Source: Dehalococcoidia bacterium UBA2588 (GTDB lineage: Bacteria; Chloroflexota; Dehalococcoidia; Lucifugimonadales; UBA3495). From it: a stretch of DNA of 64,000 bases. The notes beneath the pieces are model-generated. The model made no database searches, was not told the origin of the DNA, and was given only the letters and a program-made list of their open reading frames with translations. The first letter of the stretch is position 1, and every line of letters begins with the position of its first letter. The stretch covers positions 1 through 64,000 of the forward strand of contig DDKW01000035.1 in assembly GCA_002339805.1 (NCBI GenBank). Reading direction: 5' to 3'. Both the position numbers and the translations under genes were made by a program. Below are positions 37,070-48,241 of the stretch, one piece after another.

Positions 37070-38590
37070 ATGAATATTCATGATTTATTCCTCATATCTC
37101 CCGGATTGTCGGTAATAATTATCGGACTTGTAGCTTTAATATTGGATCTGGCTACCAAAAATAAAAATGTCCTGGTGTGGACAACATTAGGTTTACTCTT
37201 GGTGCCATTGGGATTGGGCGCTCTTCAATTACAGATGATTAGCACAGGTTATATCCTGGATATTTCCAGTAGTTCGGGACTTTTAGAAGGCAAATATAAT
37301 GTGGACGTATTTTCAGTTTCGTTGCAGATGCTTATAGTATTTGCTGCTGCAATCACGGTAATGATTTCGGGAAACTATTTAACCGATGGGTACAAGACTA
37401 AAGGTGAATACTACACTTTGATGTTGTTTTCTGCTGCGGGCATGATGACTTTGGTAAGTGCATCTGAATTAATATTGCTTTATGTTGGTTTGGAATTGAC
37501 AGGGTTGCCAATAGCATTGTTGCTTGCATTAACTTTGACCAAGTCTGCTACAAGTGGAGCTTTGAAATTCCTGGTAGTAAGTGCATTGAGCTCTGCGGTA
37601 ATGTTGTACGGTATGGCGTTCCTATTTGGTTTTACGGGTACCACTATAATCCCGGAAATGTCTAGATCTATTATGTCTGAAGGTTCAGTAGTGACGCTAT
37701 ATAGCAACACCATTCTTTTAGTAGCTGTCTCTTTAATCATAATTGGTATTGGGTTTAAGTTATCAGCAGTGCCTTTCCATATGTGGGTACCGGATGTGTA
37801 TGAATCTGGATCTGCTCCCATAGTTGGTTTTTTGTCTGTTGCAAGTAAGGCTGCCGCATTTGCGTTGTTACTAAGAATCATATATCAAGTATTTGGAGAC
37901 ATATATGTGAATTGGCCATTACTAATTTCTATTATTGCTGCTGCCTCTATGATAGTAGGTAACATTATGGCTATGGTGCAAACCAACATAAAACGAATGC
38001 TAGGGTTCAGTACTATAGCTCATGCGGGTTACTTGTTAATCGGTGTGGCAGCTATAGCGATAGTTCAAAACGATAGTTCTTTCAGGTTAGGAGTGGATGG
38101 GGGTGCCTCTGTTTTGTTTTATCTGGCGACTTATGCTTTCGCTAACTTGACTATTTTTGCAGGCATATCGGTTGTAGGGAGTCGTGTGGGGGGTGACAAC
38201 ATCTCCGATTACAAGGCTCTTATTCGGAAATCTCCTCAGATGGCTATAATGATGAGTTTTGCCCTAATAGCGCTCATTGGAATACCTCCTACAGGAATTT
38301 TCGTATCAAAATTTTACATTTTCAGTGCAGCTATGGAAAACGAACTTACTTGGCTTGTAATAGTTGGCGTGATAAATAGTGTAATATCAGCATATTATTA
38401 TGTTCGGCTAATTAAAGTAATGTTTGAGACAGATAACACCGACTCTGATGATAACAAAATGGACGCTCCCGGTCTCACTTTAGCAGCGATGTACATTACG
38501 ACGGCCGGCACAATTTGGTTAGGGGTATCACCTTCCTGGTACATAGCGATCTTGGAACAGGGCATCTCATTATTATCGGGAGTTAATTGA
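37070..38590 (+). CDS. nuoN: NADH-quinone oxidoreductase subunit N
   Basis: 506 aa antiporter-like subunit. Signatures: LYVGLELTGLPIALLLAL (Glu), FKLSAVPFHMWVPDVYESGSAPIVGFLSVASKAAAFALLLR and IKRMLGFSTIAHAGYLLIGVAA. GGAGGAG lies 9 bases before the ATG. Ends in TGA. Completes an A-D, H-N set. Confidence 0.96.
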   Translation: MNIHDLFLISPGLSVIIIGLVALILDLATKNKNVLVWTTLGLLLVPLGLGALQLQMISTGYILDISSSSGLLEGKYNVDVFSVSLQMLIVFAAAITVMISGNYLTDGYKTKGEYYTLMLFSAAGMMTLVSASELILLYVGLELTGLPIALLLALTLTKSATSGALKFLVVSALSSAVMLYGMAFLFGFTGTTIIPEMSRSIMSEGSVVTLYSNTILLVAVSLIIIGIGFKLSAVPFHMWVPDVYESGSAPIVGFLSVASKAAAFALLLRIIYQVFGDIYVNWPLLISIIAAASMIVGNIMAMVQTNIKRMLGFSTIAHAGYLLIGVAAIAIVQNDSSFRLGVDGGASVLFYLATYAFANLTIFAGISVVGSRVGGDNISDYKALIRKSPQMAIMMSFALIALIGIPPTGIFVSKFYIFSAAMENELTWLVIVGVINSVISAYYYVRLIKVMFETDNTDSDDNKMDAPGLTLAAMYITTAGTIWLGVSPSWYIAILEQGISLLSGVN

Positions 38591-38592
38591 TT

Positions 38593-39450
38593 ATGGATTC
38601 GGTAGGAATAATATACAATTCTAAGAATCCAAAGGCTGCTGGATTAGCTGAAGAGATCAATAAACGGATATCTTCAATCCAACACACATGGCTCAACACA
38701 GCTGATGATGTGTATGGATTGTCAGATCAAATAAAAGCTAGCGACATTATTATTACTGTTGGAGGAGACGGTACAATACTTAGAGTTAACCGGATGACTT
38801 CTCAATTTGGTATTCCTATATTGGGAATTAATATGGGAAGATTAGGGTTTATGACTGAACTCACAGCCGAAGAAGCTGTTGACAACATACAGAACTATTT
38901 AAATAGTTCTTTCCATACTGAATCTCGTAACATGCTACAAAGCATTATAAAATCTAGCTCGTTCTCAGGTGATTTGGGGCCTCACCATGCATTGAATGAT
39001 ATTGTGTTAGCCAGAGGTACGTCTTCCAGGGTAGTGACGATTAAAGTCCTTATAGATGGAGCGGTTCTGACAGTATTTCGCTCAGATGCGGTTATTGTGA
39101 GTTCTGCCACGGGTAGCACAGGATATAATTTGTCTGTAGGTGGACCAATTTTGGATCCTCTGTCACAGAGTATTGTCGTTAAGCCAGTGGCTGCTCATAT
39201 CGGTTTGTCTACAGGTATAGTTTTGAATGAATACTCAACAGTAGAAATGGTAGTCGAAGGTCTTCAAGATTCCATAATGAGTATAGATGGGGCATATGAT
39301 TATCCATTAACTCCAGGTGACTCCGTGATTATTCGGCAGAGTGAAAGGAAAGCCCGATTTGCGAGAGCTAATGGGTCTGAACATTTTTATGAAACTTTGA
39401 CCAGAAGACTAGGGTTTGGCCTCGACGTTTCTAGGGCGGTCCGGTACTGA
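38593..39450 (+). CDS. nadK: NAD kinase
   Basis: Phosphorylates NAD to NADP. 285 aa. Family motifs: TVGGDGTILR (GGDG), GINMGRLGFMTEL, the NDIVLARG strand and the glycine-rich ATGSTGYNLSVGGPI. ATG chosen at 38593, two bases after the nuoN TGA, with GGGAG upstream. Co-transcribed with the nuo genes, tying NADP supply to respiration. Confidence 0.94.
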   Translation: MDSVGIIYNSKNPKAAGLAEEINKRISSIQHTWLNTADDVYGLSDQIKASDIIITVGGDGTILRVNRMTSQFGIPILGINMGRLGFMTELTAEEAVDNIQNYLNSSFHTESRNMLQSIIKSSSFSGDLGPHHALNDIVLARGTSSRVVTIKVLIDGAVLTVFRSDAVIVSSATGSTGYNLSVGGPILDPLSQSIVVKPVAAHIGLSTGIVLNEYSTVEMVVEGLQDSIMSIDGAYDYPLTPGDSVIIRQSERKARFARANGSEHFYETLTRRLGFGLDVSRAVRY

Positions 39451-39451
39451 C

Positions 39452-39997
39452 ATGGAGAACCGAGGGATAGAATCACAATTAACTACTGAATTGATTTATG
39501 ATGGCAATATCATTAAGGTGACAAAAGATACTATTTTGCTTCCTAATGACCGAAGAACTACTAGGGAAGTTGTTGAACATGCGTCTGTTGTGTGCGTAAT
39601 GCCATTAGATGAAGATGGTTATGTACACATGGTGAAACAGTACAGATATGCTATCTCAGATGTTCTGCTGGAAGTACCCGCTGGAGGAATTGAGAAAGGA
39701 GAATCACCTGAAGAGGCGGCAGTTAGGGAATTGCAAGAAGAAATTGGTAAATATCCTGGTGAACTTATTCAGCTAGGCGGATTTTGGCTAACTCCTGGTT
39801 GGTGTAATGAATACATGTATGCTTTTTTAGCTAAAGACCTTACAGATTCAAAATTACCGGCGGATGATGATGAAAATATACAAGTCGTCAAAATACCATT
39901 AAGTGAAATATTAAGAGAAGTGCATTCAGGATTGATACCTGATGCTAAGACCATAGCTACCATTTCATTGGGAAATAATTATCTCAATAGATCATAA
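39452..39997 (+). CDS. NUDIX hydrolase, ADP-ribose pyrophosphatase type
   Basis: 181 aa. Complete Nudix box GGIEKGESPEEAAVRELQEEIG; the preceding MVKQYRYAISDVLLEVPAG block and following GGFWLTPGWCNEYMYAFLA are those of the ADPRase (NudF) group. Start ATG immediately follows the nadK stop; an upstream in-frame TTG overlaps nadK and is less likely. With NadK this makes a pyridine-nucleotide pair at the end of the operon. Confidence 0.9.
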   Translation: MENRGIESQLTTELIYDGNIIKVTKDTILLPNDRRTTREVVEHASVVCVMPLDEDGYVHMVKQYRYAISDVLLEVPAGGIEKGESPEEAAVRELQEEIGKYPGELIQLGGFWLTPGWCNEYMYAFLAKDLTDSKLPADDDENIQVVKIPLSEILREVHSGLIPDAKTIATISLGNNYLNRS

Positions 39998-40007
39998 ATA
40001 TATTGGA

Positions 40008-40036
40008 TTGAAGTCATGAATATGAGATACTATTAT
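40008..40036 (+). promoter_or_regulatory. sigma-70-like promoter for sdhABE
   Basis: TTGAAG (40008-40013), a 17-base spacer and TATTAT (40031-40036), ending 32 bases before the sdhA ATG. No terminator separates it from the preceding operon, so read-through is also possible. Confidence 0.45.
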
Positions 40037-40068
40037 CTTGATGCTTTTAAAAAACGGAGGAAGAATTA

Positions 40069-41748
40069 ATGCTGGAACATGATGTGTTAGTAGTAGGTGC
40101 CGGTTTAGCTGGAATGCGAGCGGCAATAGCTGCTAGTTCTAGAGGAGCCAACACAGCAATATTGAGTAAAGTTCATCCAGTAAGAAGCCACTCTAATGCC
40201 GCTCAAGGCGGTATAAATGCGGCTTTGTCGGATAGAGGAGATGCTTGGGAAGATCACGCTTACGACACTATCAAAGGGAGTGACTTTTTAGGCGATCAAG
40301 ATGCTATAGAAGTAATGTGCAAGGCAGCTGGCCAGTCTCTTATAGACATGGAGCATTTCGGAGTGACTTTCTCACGAGATGAAGAAGGCAGATTAGGAAC
40401 TAGAGCTTTCGGTGGTCAGAGAAGGCAAAGAACCTTCTTCGTTGGTGATTTCACAGGTCAGGCTCTATTACATGTTATGTTTGAACAGCTTCTGAAATCT
40501 GGTGTTAGAAGTTATGAAGAATGGTTTGTCACATCGTTAATAATTGAAGATGGAATCGTTGCTGGAGTAATGGCGCTAGAAATTAGGAGTGGAGAGATAT
40601 TTGCAATCCGAGCTAAAACTGTAATTTTTGCTACAGGCGGTTGCGGCAGAGTGTTTGAGCCAAGCACCAACGCTTTGATAGTTACGGGAGACGGAATGGC
40701 CCTGACTTATAATGCGGGCGCAAGCTTAATGGATATGGAGATGATTCAATATCACCCAACGACATTGGCTGGTAGTGGAGTATTACTATCTGAAGCGGCT
40801 AGAGGAGAAGGAGCATACCTCCTCAACAAAGATGGTGATAGATTCATGAAAGTATATGCTCCAAATATGCTGGAATTAGCTTCTAGAGATGTGGTCTCTA
40901 GGTCTGAACAAACTGAGATTAATGAAGGGCGAGGAATTGATGGATGTGTCCTATTAGATCTTCGGCATCTAGGAGAAAATGTCATAATGGAGAAATTGTG
41001 GCAAATCCGAGAATTAGGTATGGATTTGGTAGGTAAAGATATGATTAAAGAGCCAATTCCAATAAGGCCAGGCATGCACTATATCATGGGCGGTATTAAA
41101 ACAGACATTGATGGACTGACAAATATACCTAGGGTATATGCCGCAGGAGAATGTGCGAACGTGAGCGTCCATGGAGGAAACAGATTAGGTGCTAATTCTC
41201 TCTTGGATACAATTGTTTTTGGGGAAAGATCAGGCAATCACGCTGCTGAAGCAGTGAAACACATAAAATATGTTGATTTTGACGAGCAGGCGAAAATAAA
41301 AGAAGAGAAAGCGCGTATACAATCAATATTAGACAGACCTCAGAATGGTGATAGAGTGTCTAAGCTACGTTTGGACATGGGGACATCTATGAATGATAAT
41401 ATCGCGGTATACAGAGACGAAGAAGGAATAAAAAAGACAGTAAATGACCTAAAAGATATGAAGGTTAGGTATCAGGATGTACCTGTTGATAGCAAAGGCA
41501 AAATATTTAATACTGATTTGATCTTTCATCTGGAATTAGGATTTATGTTGGACGTTGCCGAAACGATAGCTGCTGGAGCGTTGGAGCGTAAAGAGAGCAG
41601 AGGTGCTCAGAGCAGAACAGATTATCCTGATCGGGACGATGAAAATTGGCTGAAACATATTTTGGTTACTCAAGGTGAAGACGGTCCACAACTGTCTACA
41701 TCTGAAGTGTCGATCACCCAATGGGAGCCAGTAGAGAGGACGTATTAA
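40069..41748 (+). CDS. sdhA: succinate dehydrogenase / fumarate reductase flavoprotein subunit
   Basis: 559 aa. Oxidises succinate with covalently bound FAD. N-terminal dinucleotide fold [16 protein letters not shown], the FAD-linking His in [10 protein letters not shown], catalytic [20 protein letters not shown], and C-terminal [36 protein letters not shown] precedes the ATG. First of three genes sdhA-sdhB-sdhE. Confidence 0.95.
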   Translation: MLEHDVLVVGAGLAGMRAAIAASSRGANTAILSKVHPVRSHSNAAQGGINAALSDRGDAWEDHAYDTIKGSDFLGDQDAIEVMCKAAGQSLIDMEHFGVTFSRDEEGRLGTRAFGGQRRQRTFFVGDFTGQALLHVMFEQLLKSGVRSYEEWFVTSLIIEDGIVAGVMALEIRSGEIFAIRAKTVIFATGGCGRVFEPSTNALIVTGDGMALTYNAGASLMDMEMIQYHPTTLAGSGVLLSEAARGEGAYLLNKDGDRFMKVYAPNMLELASRDVVSRSEQTEINEGRGIDGCVLLDLRHLGENVIMEKLWQIRELGMDLVGKDMIKEPIPIRPGMHYIMGGIKTDIDGLTNIPRVYAAGECANVSVHGGNRLGANSLLDTIVFGERSGNHAAEAVKHIKYVDFDEQAKIKEEKARIQSILDRPQNGDRVSKLRLDMGTSMNDNIAVYRDEEGIKKTVNDLKDMKVRYQDVPVDSKGKIFNTDLIFHLELGFMLDVAETIAAGALERKESRGAQSRTDYPDRDDENWLKHILVTQGEDGPQLSTSEVSITQWEPVERTY

Positions 41749-41750
41749 TT

Positions 41751-42707
41751 ATGAATGTAACTATAAAGGTAAAAAGATTTGATGCCGACGCAGAAAAACC
41801 AGAATCTTACTGGGAAGAATTTACTACAGAAGTCGCGGATAATGCGACTGTACTAGATGCTTTAATCCAGGTACGAGAAGATCAAGACGGTACTCTAAGT
41901 TTACGATGCTCTTGCCGAAGCGCGATTTGCGGTTCTTGTGCCATGCGAATCAATGGTCAAGGCGGCCTTGCATGCAAAACCCCTGCCGTTGACGCTGTGA
42001 TTGATGGCACGATAACTGTAGAACCTGCTGGGAATATGCCGGTCATCAAAGATCTAGTCACAAATTTTGACGGATTTTGGGATAAAATTAACCAAGTAAC
42101 GCCCTATCTACAGCCTCAAGGACCAGAACCGGAAGCAGAATACATCGCCTCCAATGAATCAATGTTGCATTTGTCTGGAGTTACAGCCTGTATCATGTGT
42201 GGTTCATGCGTCTCCGATTGTACTGTATTAGAAGTGGATCCAACATTCTTAGGCCCTGCGGCTTTAGCAAAGGCATATAGATTTACCGCGGACCCCAGAG
42301 ATGGAGATGAAGACGGTGTATCTTTGGATAGATTGAAAGATCTAGGACAAAAATCCGGTATGTGGGACTGCACCCGTTGTATGGCATGTGTAACAGCTTG
42401 TCCTAAGGGGGTAGATCCAATGGATAGGATTATGGCTTTACGGGAACAGGCTATGGATGCGGGATTAACTAATAATAATGGAGCTAGACATGCTGAAGCT
42501 TTCGTTGAATTAGTTGGTCATAGTGGAAGTTTGGATGAACTAAAATTGCCAGTTAAAACAGTAGGAATTTTCAACGTGCCTGCTTTGTTGTCTTATGTAC
42601 CTGTAGGGATTAGAAGCTTGCGTAGAGGAAAGTTACCAAGTTTGTTTCATAAGAAGATAGAAGGCGTAGAAAATGTGCGTCGTTTAGTTAAAAAACTAGA
42701 GAAATAA
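41751..42707 (+). CDS. sdhB: succinate dehydrogenase iron-sulfur subunit
   Basis: About 318 aa. N-terminal plant-type ferredoxin domain with 2Fe-2S ligands CSCRSAICGSC plus a later Cys in GGLACK; C-terminal domain with CIMCGSCVSDC and CTRCMACVTACPKGVDP. Start chosen at the ATG two bases after the sdhA stop. Longer than E. coli SdhB because of about 80 C-terminal residues, as in archaeal and type-E enzymes. Confidence 0.94.
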   Translation: MNVTIKVKRFDADAEKPESYWEEFTTEVADNATVLDALIQVREDQDGTLSLRCSCRSAICGSCAMRINGQGGLACKTPAVDAVIDGTITVEPAGNMPVIKDLVTNFDGFWDKINQVTPYLQPQGPEPEAEYIASNESMLHLSGVTACIMCGSCVSDCTVLEVDPTFLGPAALAKAYRFTADPRDGDEDGVSLDRLKDLGQKSGMWDCTRCMACVTACPKGVDPMDRIMALREQAMDAGLTNNNGARHAEAFVELVGHSGSLDELKLPVKTVGIFNVPALLSYVPVGIRSLRRGKLPSLFHKKIEGVENVRRLVKKLEK

Positions 42708-42741
42708 TTATAAAAGACCATTTTAAGAAGAGAGGTTTGAA

Positions 42742-43623
42742 TTGAAATTTGCATTTTACCCTGGATGCGTGTCTCGAGGTGGGTGTCCAGAATTATATAG
42801 CGCAGCTAATTTAGTCTGTGACAAATTAGGGATAGAACTTGAAGAAATGCCCGGTGCGTCCTGCACGGGAGCAGGGGTTCTTCAGGAAAAAAATCGTCTA
42901 CTTGGAGATATATTGAACGCTCGCACATTTGCGATGGCCGAAAAAATAGGATCACCAATCATGACTATCTGCAGCACATGTCAGGGAGTTATGGCTCAAG
43001 CTAGGCATAGAATGAATGCAGATGCTGATTACCTTGAAGAAATAAATAGTCATCTAGCCGACGAAGATTTACATTTTTCAGGAGATATTGAAATAAAACA
43101 TCTTTTATGGGTATTGATTGAAGATTATGGATTGGAAAAATTGTTACCCTTAGTAACTAAACCACTTAAAGGAATGAGATTATCACCCTTTTATGGTTGC
43201 TACATCGTCCGTCCTACTGAAGCTCTACAAACGGACGACAATCCGGAGAGAAAAGTAGCATTGGAAACTTTGATTGAAGCTCTAGGTGCAACTCTGGTAG
43301 ATTTTGAAGGAAAAACCCGATGTTGCGGATTCCCCATATTGACTATAAACCCCAAGAATTCTATGGCTATGGTTGCTAAGCATACCGCTGAGGTGAAAGA
43401 TCTTGGCTCTGATGCTATGGTCACTCCCTGTCCATTATGTCATTTGAATTTAGATGGATTTCAGCCTAAAGCTGCATCTCAAGCGGGAAGATCTATTGAT
43501 ATGCCGATTATTCATCTCCCTCAAATGATTGGAATGGCATTGGGTATAGCTCCAAAAGATCTGGGAATGAAAAGACATATTGTAAGTACTCAAAAACTGG
43601 AACTTAAGTTGCAAGAAGCTTAA
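42742..43623 (+). CDS. sdhE: HdrB-like CCG-domain subunit (SdhE type, membrane-associated anchor of type-E SQR)
   Basis: 293 aa with no strong membrane helix. Contains a clear cysteine-rich CCG domain, TRCCGFP ... TPCPLCHLNLD, and a less regular first copy, YPGCVSRGGCPE ... ICSTCQG. Such HdrB-like subunits replace the haem-binding SdhC/SdhD anchors in type-E succinate dehydrogenases. TTG start with AGAGG 6 bases upstream. Directly follows sdhB, and no sdhC or sdhD is present. The name refers to the type-E subunit, not the FAD assembly factor also called SdhE. Confidence 0.85.
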   Translation: MKFAFYPGCVSRGGCPELYSAANLVCDKLGIELEEMPGASCTGAGVLQEKNRLLGDILNARTFAMAEKIGSPIMTICSTCQGVMAQARHRMNADADYLEEINSHLADEDLHFSGDIEIKHLLWVLIEDYGLEKLLPLVTKPLKGMRLSPFYGCYIVRPTEALQTDDNPERKVALETLIEALGATLVDFEGKTRCCGFPILTINPKNSMAMVAKHTAEVKDLGSDAMVTPCPLCHLNLDGFQPKAASQAGRSIDMPIIHLPQMIGMALGIAPKDLGMKRHIVSTQKLELKLQEA

Positions 43624-44934
43624 TTAAATAGACTGAGCCAACTGCGAGAAGGTTTGTTCAATAGCCTGCTGAGTTACTTCGATATCTTCTTGGGAATGGG
43701 CAGCTGACGGATAGAATTTTTGAGGCCATGCTTTTAGGATGCCTCGATCCAGTAATCCGGAATTGAATCTCGCATGCAGTGCAGAATCAGTTGCTAGCCC
43801 ATCACGGTAATTTGAAATTTTACGGTCTGTGAAAAACAACCCAAAAATTTGATTCTCTCCGCAAATTTGCACTGGAATGTTATGTCTTGATGATGCCTCC
43901 CGTATAAATTCGCGAATTTGTTTCCCAGTATTATTGATTTTTTCGTAGTTATCTTTGTTTTGCAATTCCTTTAGAGTTGCAATCCCTGCAGCACAAGCAA
44001 TAGGATTCCCGTTGAGAGTGCCTGTTTGAGGGACAAAATATTCACTATCTGTAGATGATTCATAAGAGGACATAATATCGGTTATTCCGGTGACTGCTGC
44101 CAATGGGTATCCGCCTCCCATTATTTTGCCTACGCATGCTAAGTCAGGGGTCACCCCATAATGTTGCTGAGCACCGCCATAAGATAATCTGAACCCAGTT
44201 ACCACTTCATCAAATATCAATGGGATACTATATTTCTTGGTGATATCGCGGAGTCCTTGAAGAAATCCGGGTTCTGGAGCTATTACTCGTTGTAATGGCT
44301 CTACAATGACCGCGGCTATATCATCTTTGTGTGCTTCAATAATTTGGGACGTGGTTTGTAAATCATTGAATGGAGCAGCTAGAACTAGATCAGATATGGC
44401 TTTAGGTATTCCAGAGCTATTTGCTTGTGTTTGAGGATACTCGACAGATGCGTCTGGGGTCACGCTCATCATCGCGTAATCACTACTTCCGTGGTATCCA
44501 CCTTCAAATTTAAGGATTTTCTCTTTTTTAGTGAATGCTCTACATACTCGCATTGCTTGAAAAGTTGCGTCTGTACCACTGACAGTGAAGCGTACTTGTT
44601 CTGCGCAGGGGATTGCTTCGCATAACATTTCAGCTAATTCAACAGCTTTTTCGTGGGTGGCAAAGAATGTACTACCGTCTTCAACCGCCTTTATTACAGC
44701 TTCTATCACACTAGGGAACGCGTGACCCAAGATCATTGGGCCAGAACCCATTAACCAGTCAATGTATTCATTACCGCTTACGTCCCATATTTTAGATCCT
44801 AGTCCTTTTTGTACTAGAAAGCTTTGATGATTACCAACTTTTATATTGCCGTTAGTTCCATCAGGAAGGAATTGATTAGCTTTGTTTAATAATTGAGATT
44901 CTTGATTACTAGTAATTTTCGAGTATTCAGCCAT
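43624..44934 (-). CDS. class III aminotransferase, glutamate-1-semialdehyde aminomutase-like
   Basis: 436 aa PLP enzyme. GSA-aminomutase-like blocks: IDWLMGSGPMILGHAFPSVIEAV, EQVRFTVSGTDATFQAMRVCRAFT, LIFDEVVTGFRLSYGG and the Schiff-base Lys in CVGKIMGGGYPLAAVTG. True HemL is one possibility, but several uncharacterised aminotransferases share these blocks and there is no haem gene nearby. Its stop abuts the sdhE stop; it lies 3 bases after mdh. Confidence 0.82.
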   Translation of the reverse strand: MAEYSKITSNQESQLLNKANQFLPDGTNGNIKVGNHQSFLVQKGLGSKIWDVSGNEYIDWLMGSGPMILGHAFPSVIEAVIKAVEDGSTFFATHEKAVELAEMLCEAIPCAEQVRFTVSGTDATFQAMRVCRAFTKKEKILKFEGGYHGSSDYAMMSVTPDASVEYPQTQANSSGIPKAISDLVLAAPFNDLQTTSQIIEAHKDDIAAVIVEPLQRVIAPEPGFLQGLRDITKKYSIPLIFDEVVTGFRLSYGGAQQHYGVTPDLACVGKIMGGGYPLAAVTGITDIMSSYESSTDSEYFVPQTGTLNGNPIACAAGIATLKELQNKDNYEKINNTGKQIREFIREASSRHNIPVQICGENQIFGLFFTDRKISNYRDGLATDSALHARFNSGLLDRGILKAWPQKFYPSAAHSQEDIEVTQQAIEQTFSQLAQSI

Positions 44935-44937
44935 AAG

Positions 44938-45891
<954 letters not shown>

Positions 45892-45906
45892 TTATTGTGT
45901 TTTGAA

Positions 45907-48135
45907 TTAAATTTGGTCAATTATGGAATTAAGAGTGGTACTAGGCCGCATTACTTTAGAGGCAAGTTCATCGTTGGGTAGATAATATCCCCCAATGTCT
46001 ACGGATTCTCCTTGAGCCTCTATTAGTTCTTGTACAATCTTTTGTTCATTAGCTGTTATATCTTGAGCGACTTTTGTGAAAACTGATTGAAGTTCGGAAT
46101 CGTTTGTTTGATTAGCTAAAGCTTCGGCCCAATATAGAGCTAAGTAGAAATGGCTGCCCCGTGTGTCGAGTTCGTTGACACGACGAGAAGGTTGGCGCCT
46201 ATGCTCCATATGTTCTCCTATGGCAACATCTAATGTGTCGGCTAGTATTTGCGCTCTATCATTTTTGTGAACTGCGGCATAGTGCTCGAAAGAAGCTACT
46301 AGTGCGCAAAATTCCCCTAAAGAATCCCATCTAAGATGCCCTTCTTCTACGAACTGCTGGACATGCCTTGGAGCGGATCCTCCTGCACCGGTTTCAAAGA
46401 GACCTCCTCCTGCTAATAGAGGAACTACTGATAACATTTTGGCGCTAGTACCTAGTTCCAGTATTGGGAATAGGTCCGTCAAATAATCTCTCAATACGTT
46501 CCCAGTTACTGAAATAGTATCTAAGTCTTTTCTGCTTCGGTCCAGAGTGTAATTCATAGCGTCAACGGGTGACATGATTTGAACTTCCAAACCTTCGGTG
46601 TCGTGATTAGGCAGATACTTGTTTACTTTTTTTATTATTTCAGCATCATGAGGCCTTTCAGAATCTAACCAAAATATCGCTGGTGATCCAGTAATCCGAG
46701 CACGATTCACAGCTAATTTTACCCAATCTTCTATAGGCGCGTCTTTGGTTTGGCACATCCTGAATATATCGTCTTTTTCAACATGTTGTTCCATCAAGAT
46801 TGTTCCTGATTCATCTTTGACTAGGATAGAGCCTTCTCCTGGGGCTGTAAAAGTTTTGTTGTGAGAACCATATTCTTCTGCTTGAGCAGCCATAAGGCCT
46901 ACATTAGCCACACTTCCAAGAGTTGCAGGGTCAAAAGCGCCGTTTTTCTGACAATCTTCGATGACAGCTTGATAAATTGGTGCATAGGAACGGTCAGGAA
47001 TCATAGCGATGGTGTCATGTAGCTCATTGTCTGGTCCCCACATGCGTCCACCGTCTCGGACGATTACAGGCATTGTTGCATCAATAATCATGTCGCTTGG
47101 TACATGTAGGTTAGTGATACCTCTACTTGAGTTCACCATGCCTAATTCAGGCCTTACCGTATAAGCATGTGCGATATCAGCTTCGATTTCATTACGTTGA
47201 GCTTCGGGTAATGATTGTAGTTTAGTATGAAGTTCCGCTATACCATTATCAGGATCTACACCTAGTTCTTCGAACACTTGAGAGTGTTTTTCTAATACAT
47301 CTTTGTAATACACAGATACACAATGCCCAAATATAATTGGATCGGACACCCTCATCATAGTAGATTTTATATGTAATGAAAGTAACACATTATCAGCTTT
47401 AGCTTTTTCCATTTCATTCGCGTAGAATTTTCTTAAACTTGCAACATTCATTGTTGAGCAATCGATTATTTCGTTTGCGACTAAAGCGACATCGTCTTTA
47501 AGAACTTTGGTTTCCCCTGTTGTATCTTGGAATTCAATTGTGCCGACCCCAGATTTTGAAATTGTTGCAGATTTTTCAGTGCCAAAGAAATCTCCTTCAG
47601 GCATATGAGCAACCCGAGTTTTGGAAACCTCCGGCCAGTCCTGCATCATTTGATGAGGGTTGCGTTTACCGTGTTGTTTAACTGCTGTTGAAGACCTCCG
47701 ATCAGAATTGCCTTCTCTTAATACGGGATTCACGGCACTGCCCAAAACTTTTGAATAGCCCTCGAATATAGCTCTTTCTTTATCGTTTTGAGGTTCATCT
47801 GGGTAATTGGGAACATCATATCCTTTGTCTTGTAGTTCTTGAATAGCCCCTTTTAGTTGAGGGATTGAAGCACTGATGTTAGGTAGTTTGATTATATTAG
47901 CTACAGAATCAAAACATAGTGCTCCCGCCATCGTTAAATAGTCAGGAATCCTTTGATCAGGGGTTAAATTTTCTGGGAAATTCGCGAGTATGCGACCTGT
48001 GAGGGAAATGTCCCAATCCTCAAGCTCAATACCAGCATGTTTTGTAAAGGCTTGTACAATGGGAAGTAGAGAGTATGTTCCTAAAGCTGGAGCTTCGTCA
48101 GTCTTTGTATAAATAATAGAGGATGTATTTGCCAT
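45907..48135 (-). CDS. icd: monomeric NADP-dependent isocitrate dehydrogenase
   Basis: 742 aa, the size of the monomeric (IDH-II) enzyme and unrelated in length to the 400-aa dimeric form. Blocks: IIYTKTDEAPALGTYSLLPIV at the N-terminus, VLREGNSDRRSSTAVKQ, SLHIKSTMMRVSDPIIFGH and WGPDNELHDTIAMIPDR. ATG chosen at 48135 with GGAG 7 bases upstream; a longer start adds 32 atypical residues. Confidence 0.95.
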   Translation of the reverse strand: MANTSSIIYTKTDEAPALGTYSLLPIVQAFTKHAGIELEDWDISLTGRILANFPENLTPDQRIPDYLTMAGALCFDSVANIIKLPNISASIPQLKGAIQELQDKGYDVPNYPDEPQNDKERAIFEGYSKVLGSAVNPVLREGNSDRRSSTAVKQHGKRNPHQMMQDWPEVSKTRVAHMPEGDFFGTEKSATISKSGVGTIEFQDTTGETKVLKDDVALVANEIIDCSTMNVASLRKFYANEMEKAKADNVLLSLHIKSTMMRVSDPIIFGHCVSVYYKDVLEKHSQVFEELGVDPDNGIAELHTKLQSLPEAQRNEIEADIAHAYTVRPELGMVNSSRGITNLHVPSDMIIDATMPVIVRDGGRMWGPDNELHDTIAMIPDRSYAPIYQAVIEDCQKNGAFDPATLGSVANVGLMAAQAEEYGSHNKTFTAPGEGSILVKDESGTILMEQHVEKDDIFRMCQTKDAPIEDWVKLAVNRARITGSPAIFWLDSERPHDAEIIKKVNKYLPNHDTEGLEVQIMSPVDAMNYTLDRSRKDLDTISVTGNVLRDYLTDLFPILELGTSAKMLSVVPLLAGGGLFETGAGGSAPRHVQQFVEEGHLRWDSLGEFCALVASFEHYAAVHKNDRAQILADTLDVAIGEHMEHRRQPSRRVNELDTRGSHFYLALYWAEALANQTNDSELQSVFTKVAQDITANEQKIVQELIEAQGESVDIGGYYLPNDELASKVMRPSTTLNSIIDQI

Positions 48136-48208
48136 TAATAATCTCCTAAACTGTCTAAGTGAGTGATATTTTTGTAACCATAATAGGTGTACTCTTTTGC
48201 GTGTGCCC

Positions 48209-48214
48209 ATTATA
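48209..48214 (-). promoter_or_regulatory. -10 element of a putative icd promoter
   Basis: A perfect TATAAT on the minus strand about 74 bases upstream of the icd ATG, between icd and the DUF255 gene. No convincing -35 hexamer. Confidence 0.35.
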
Positions 48215-48241
48215 CAACTGGTAGGCGACAATCTCCACCGA

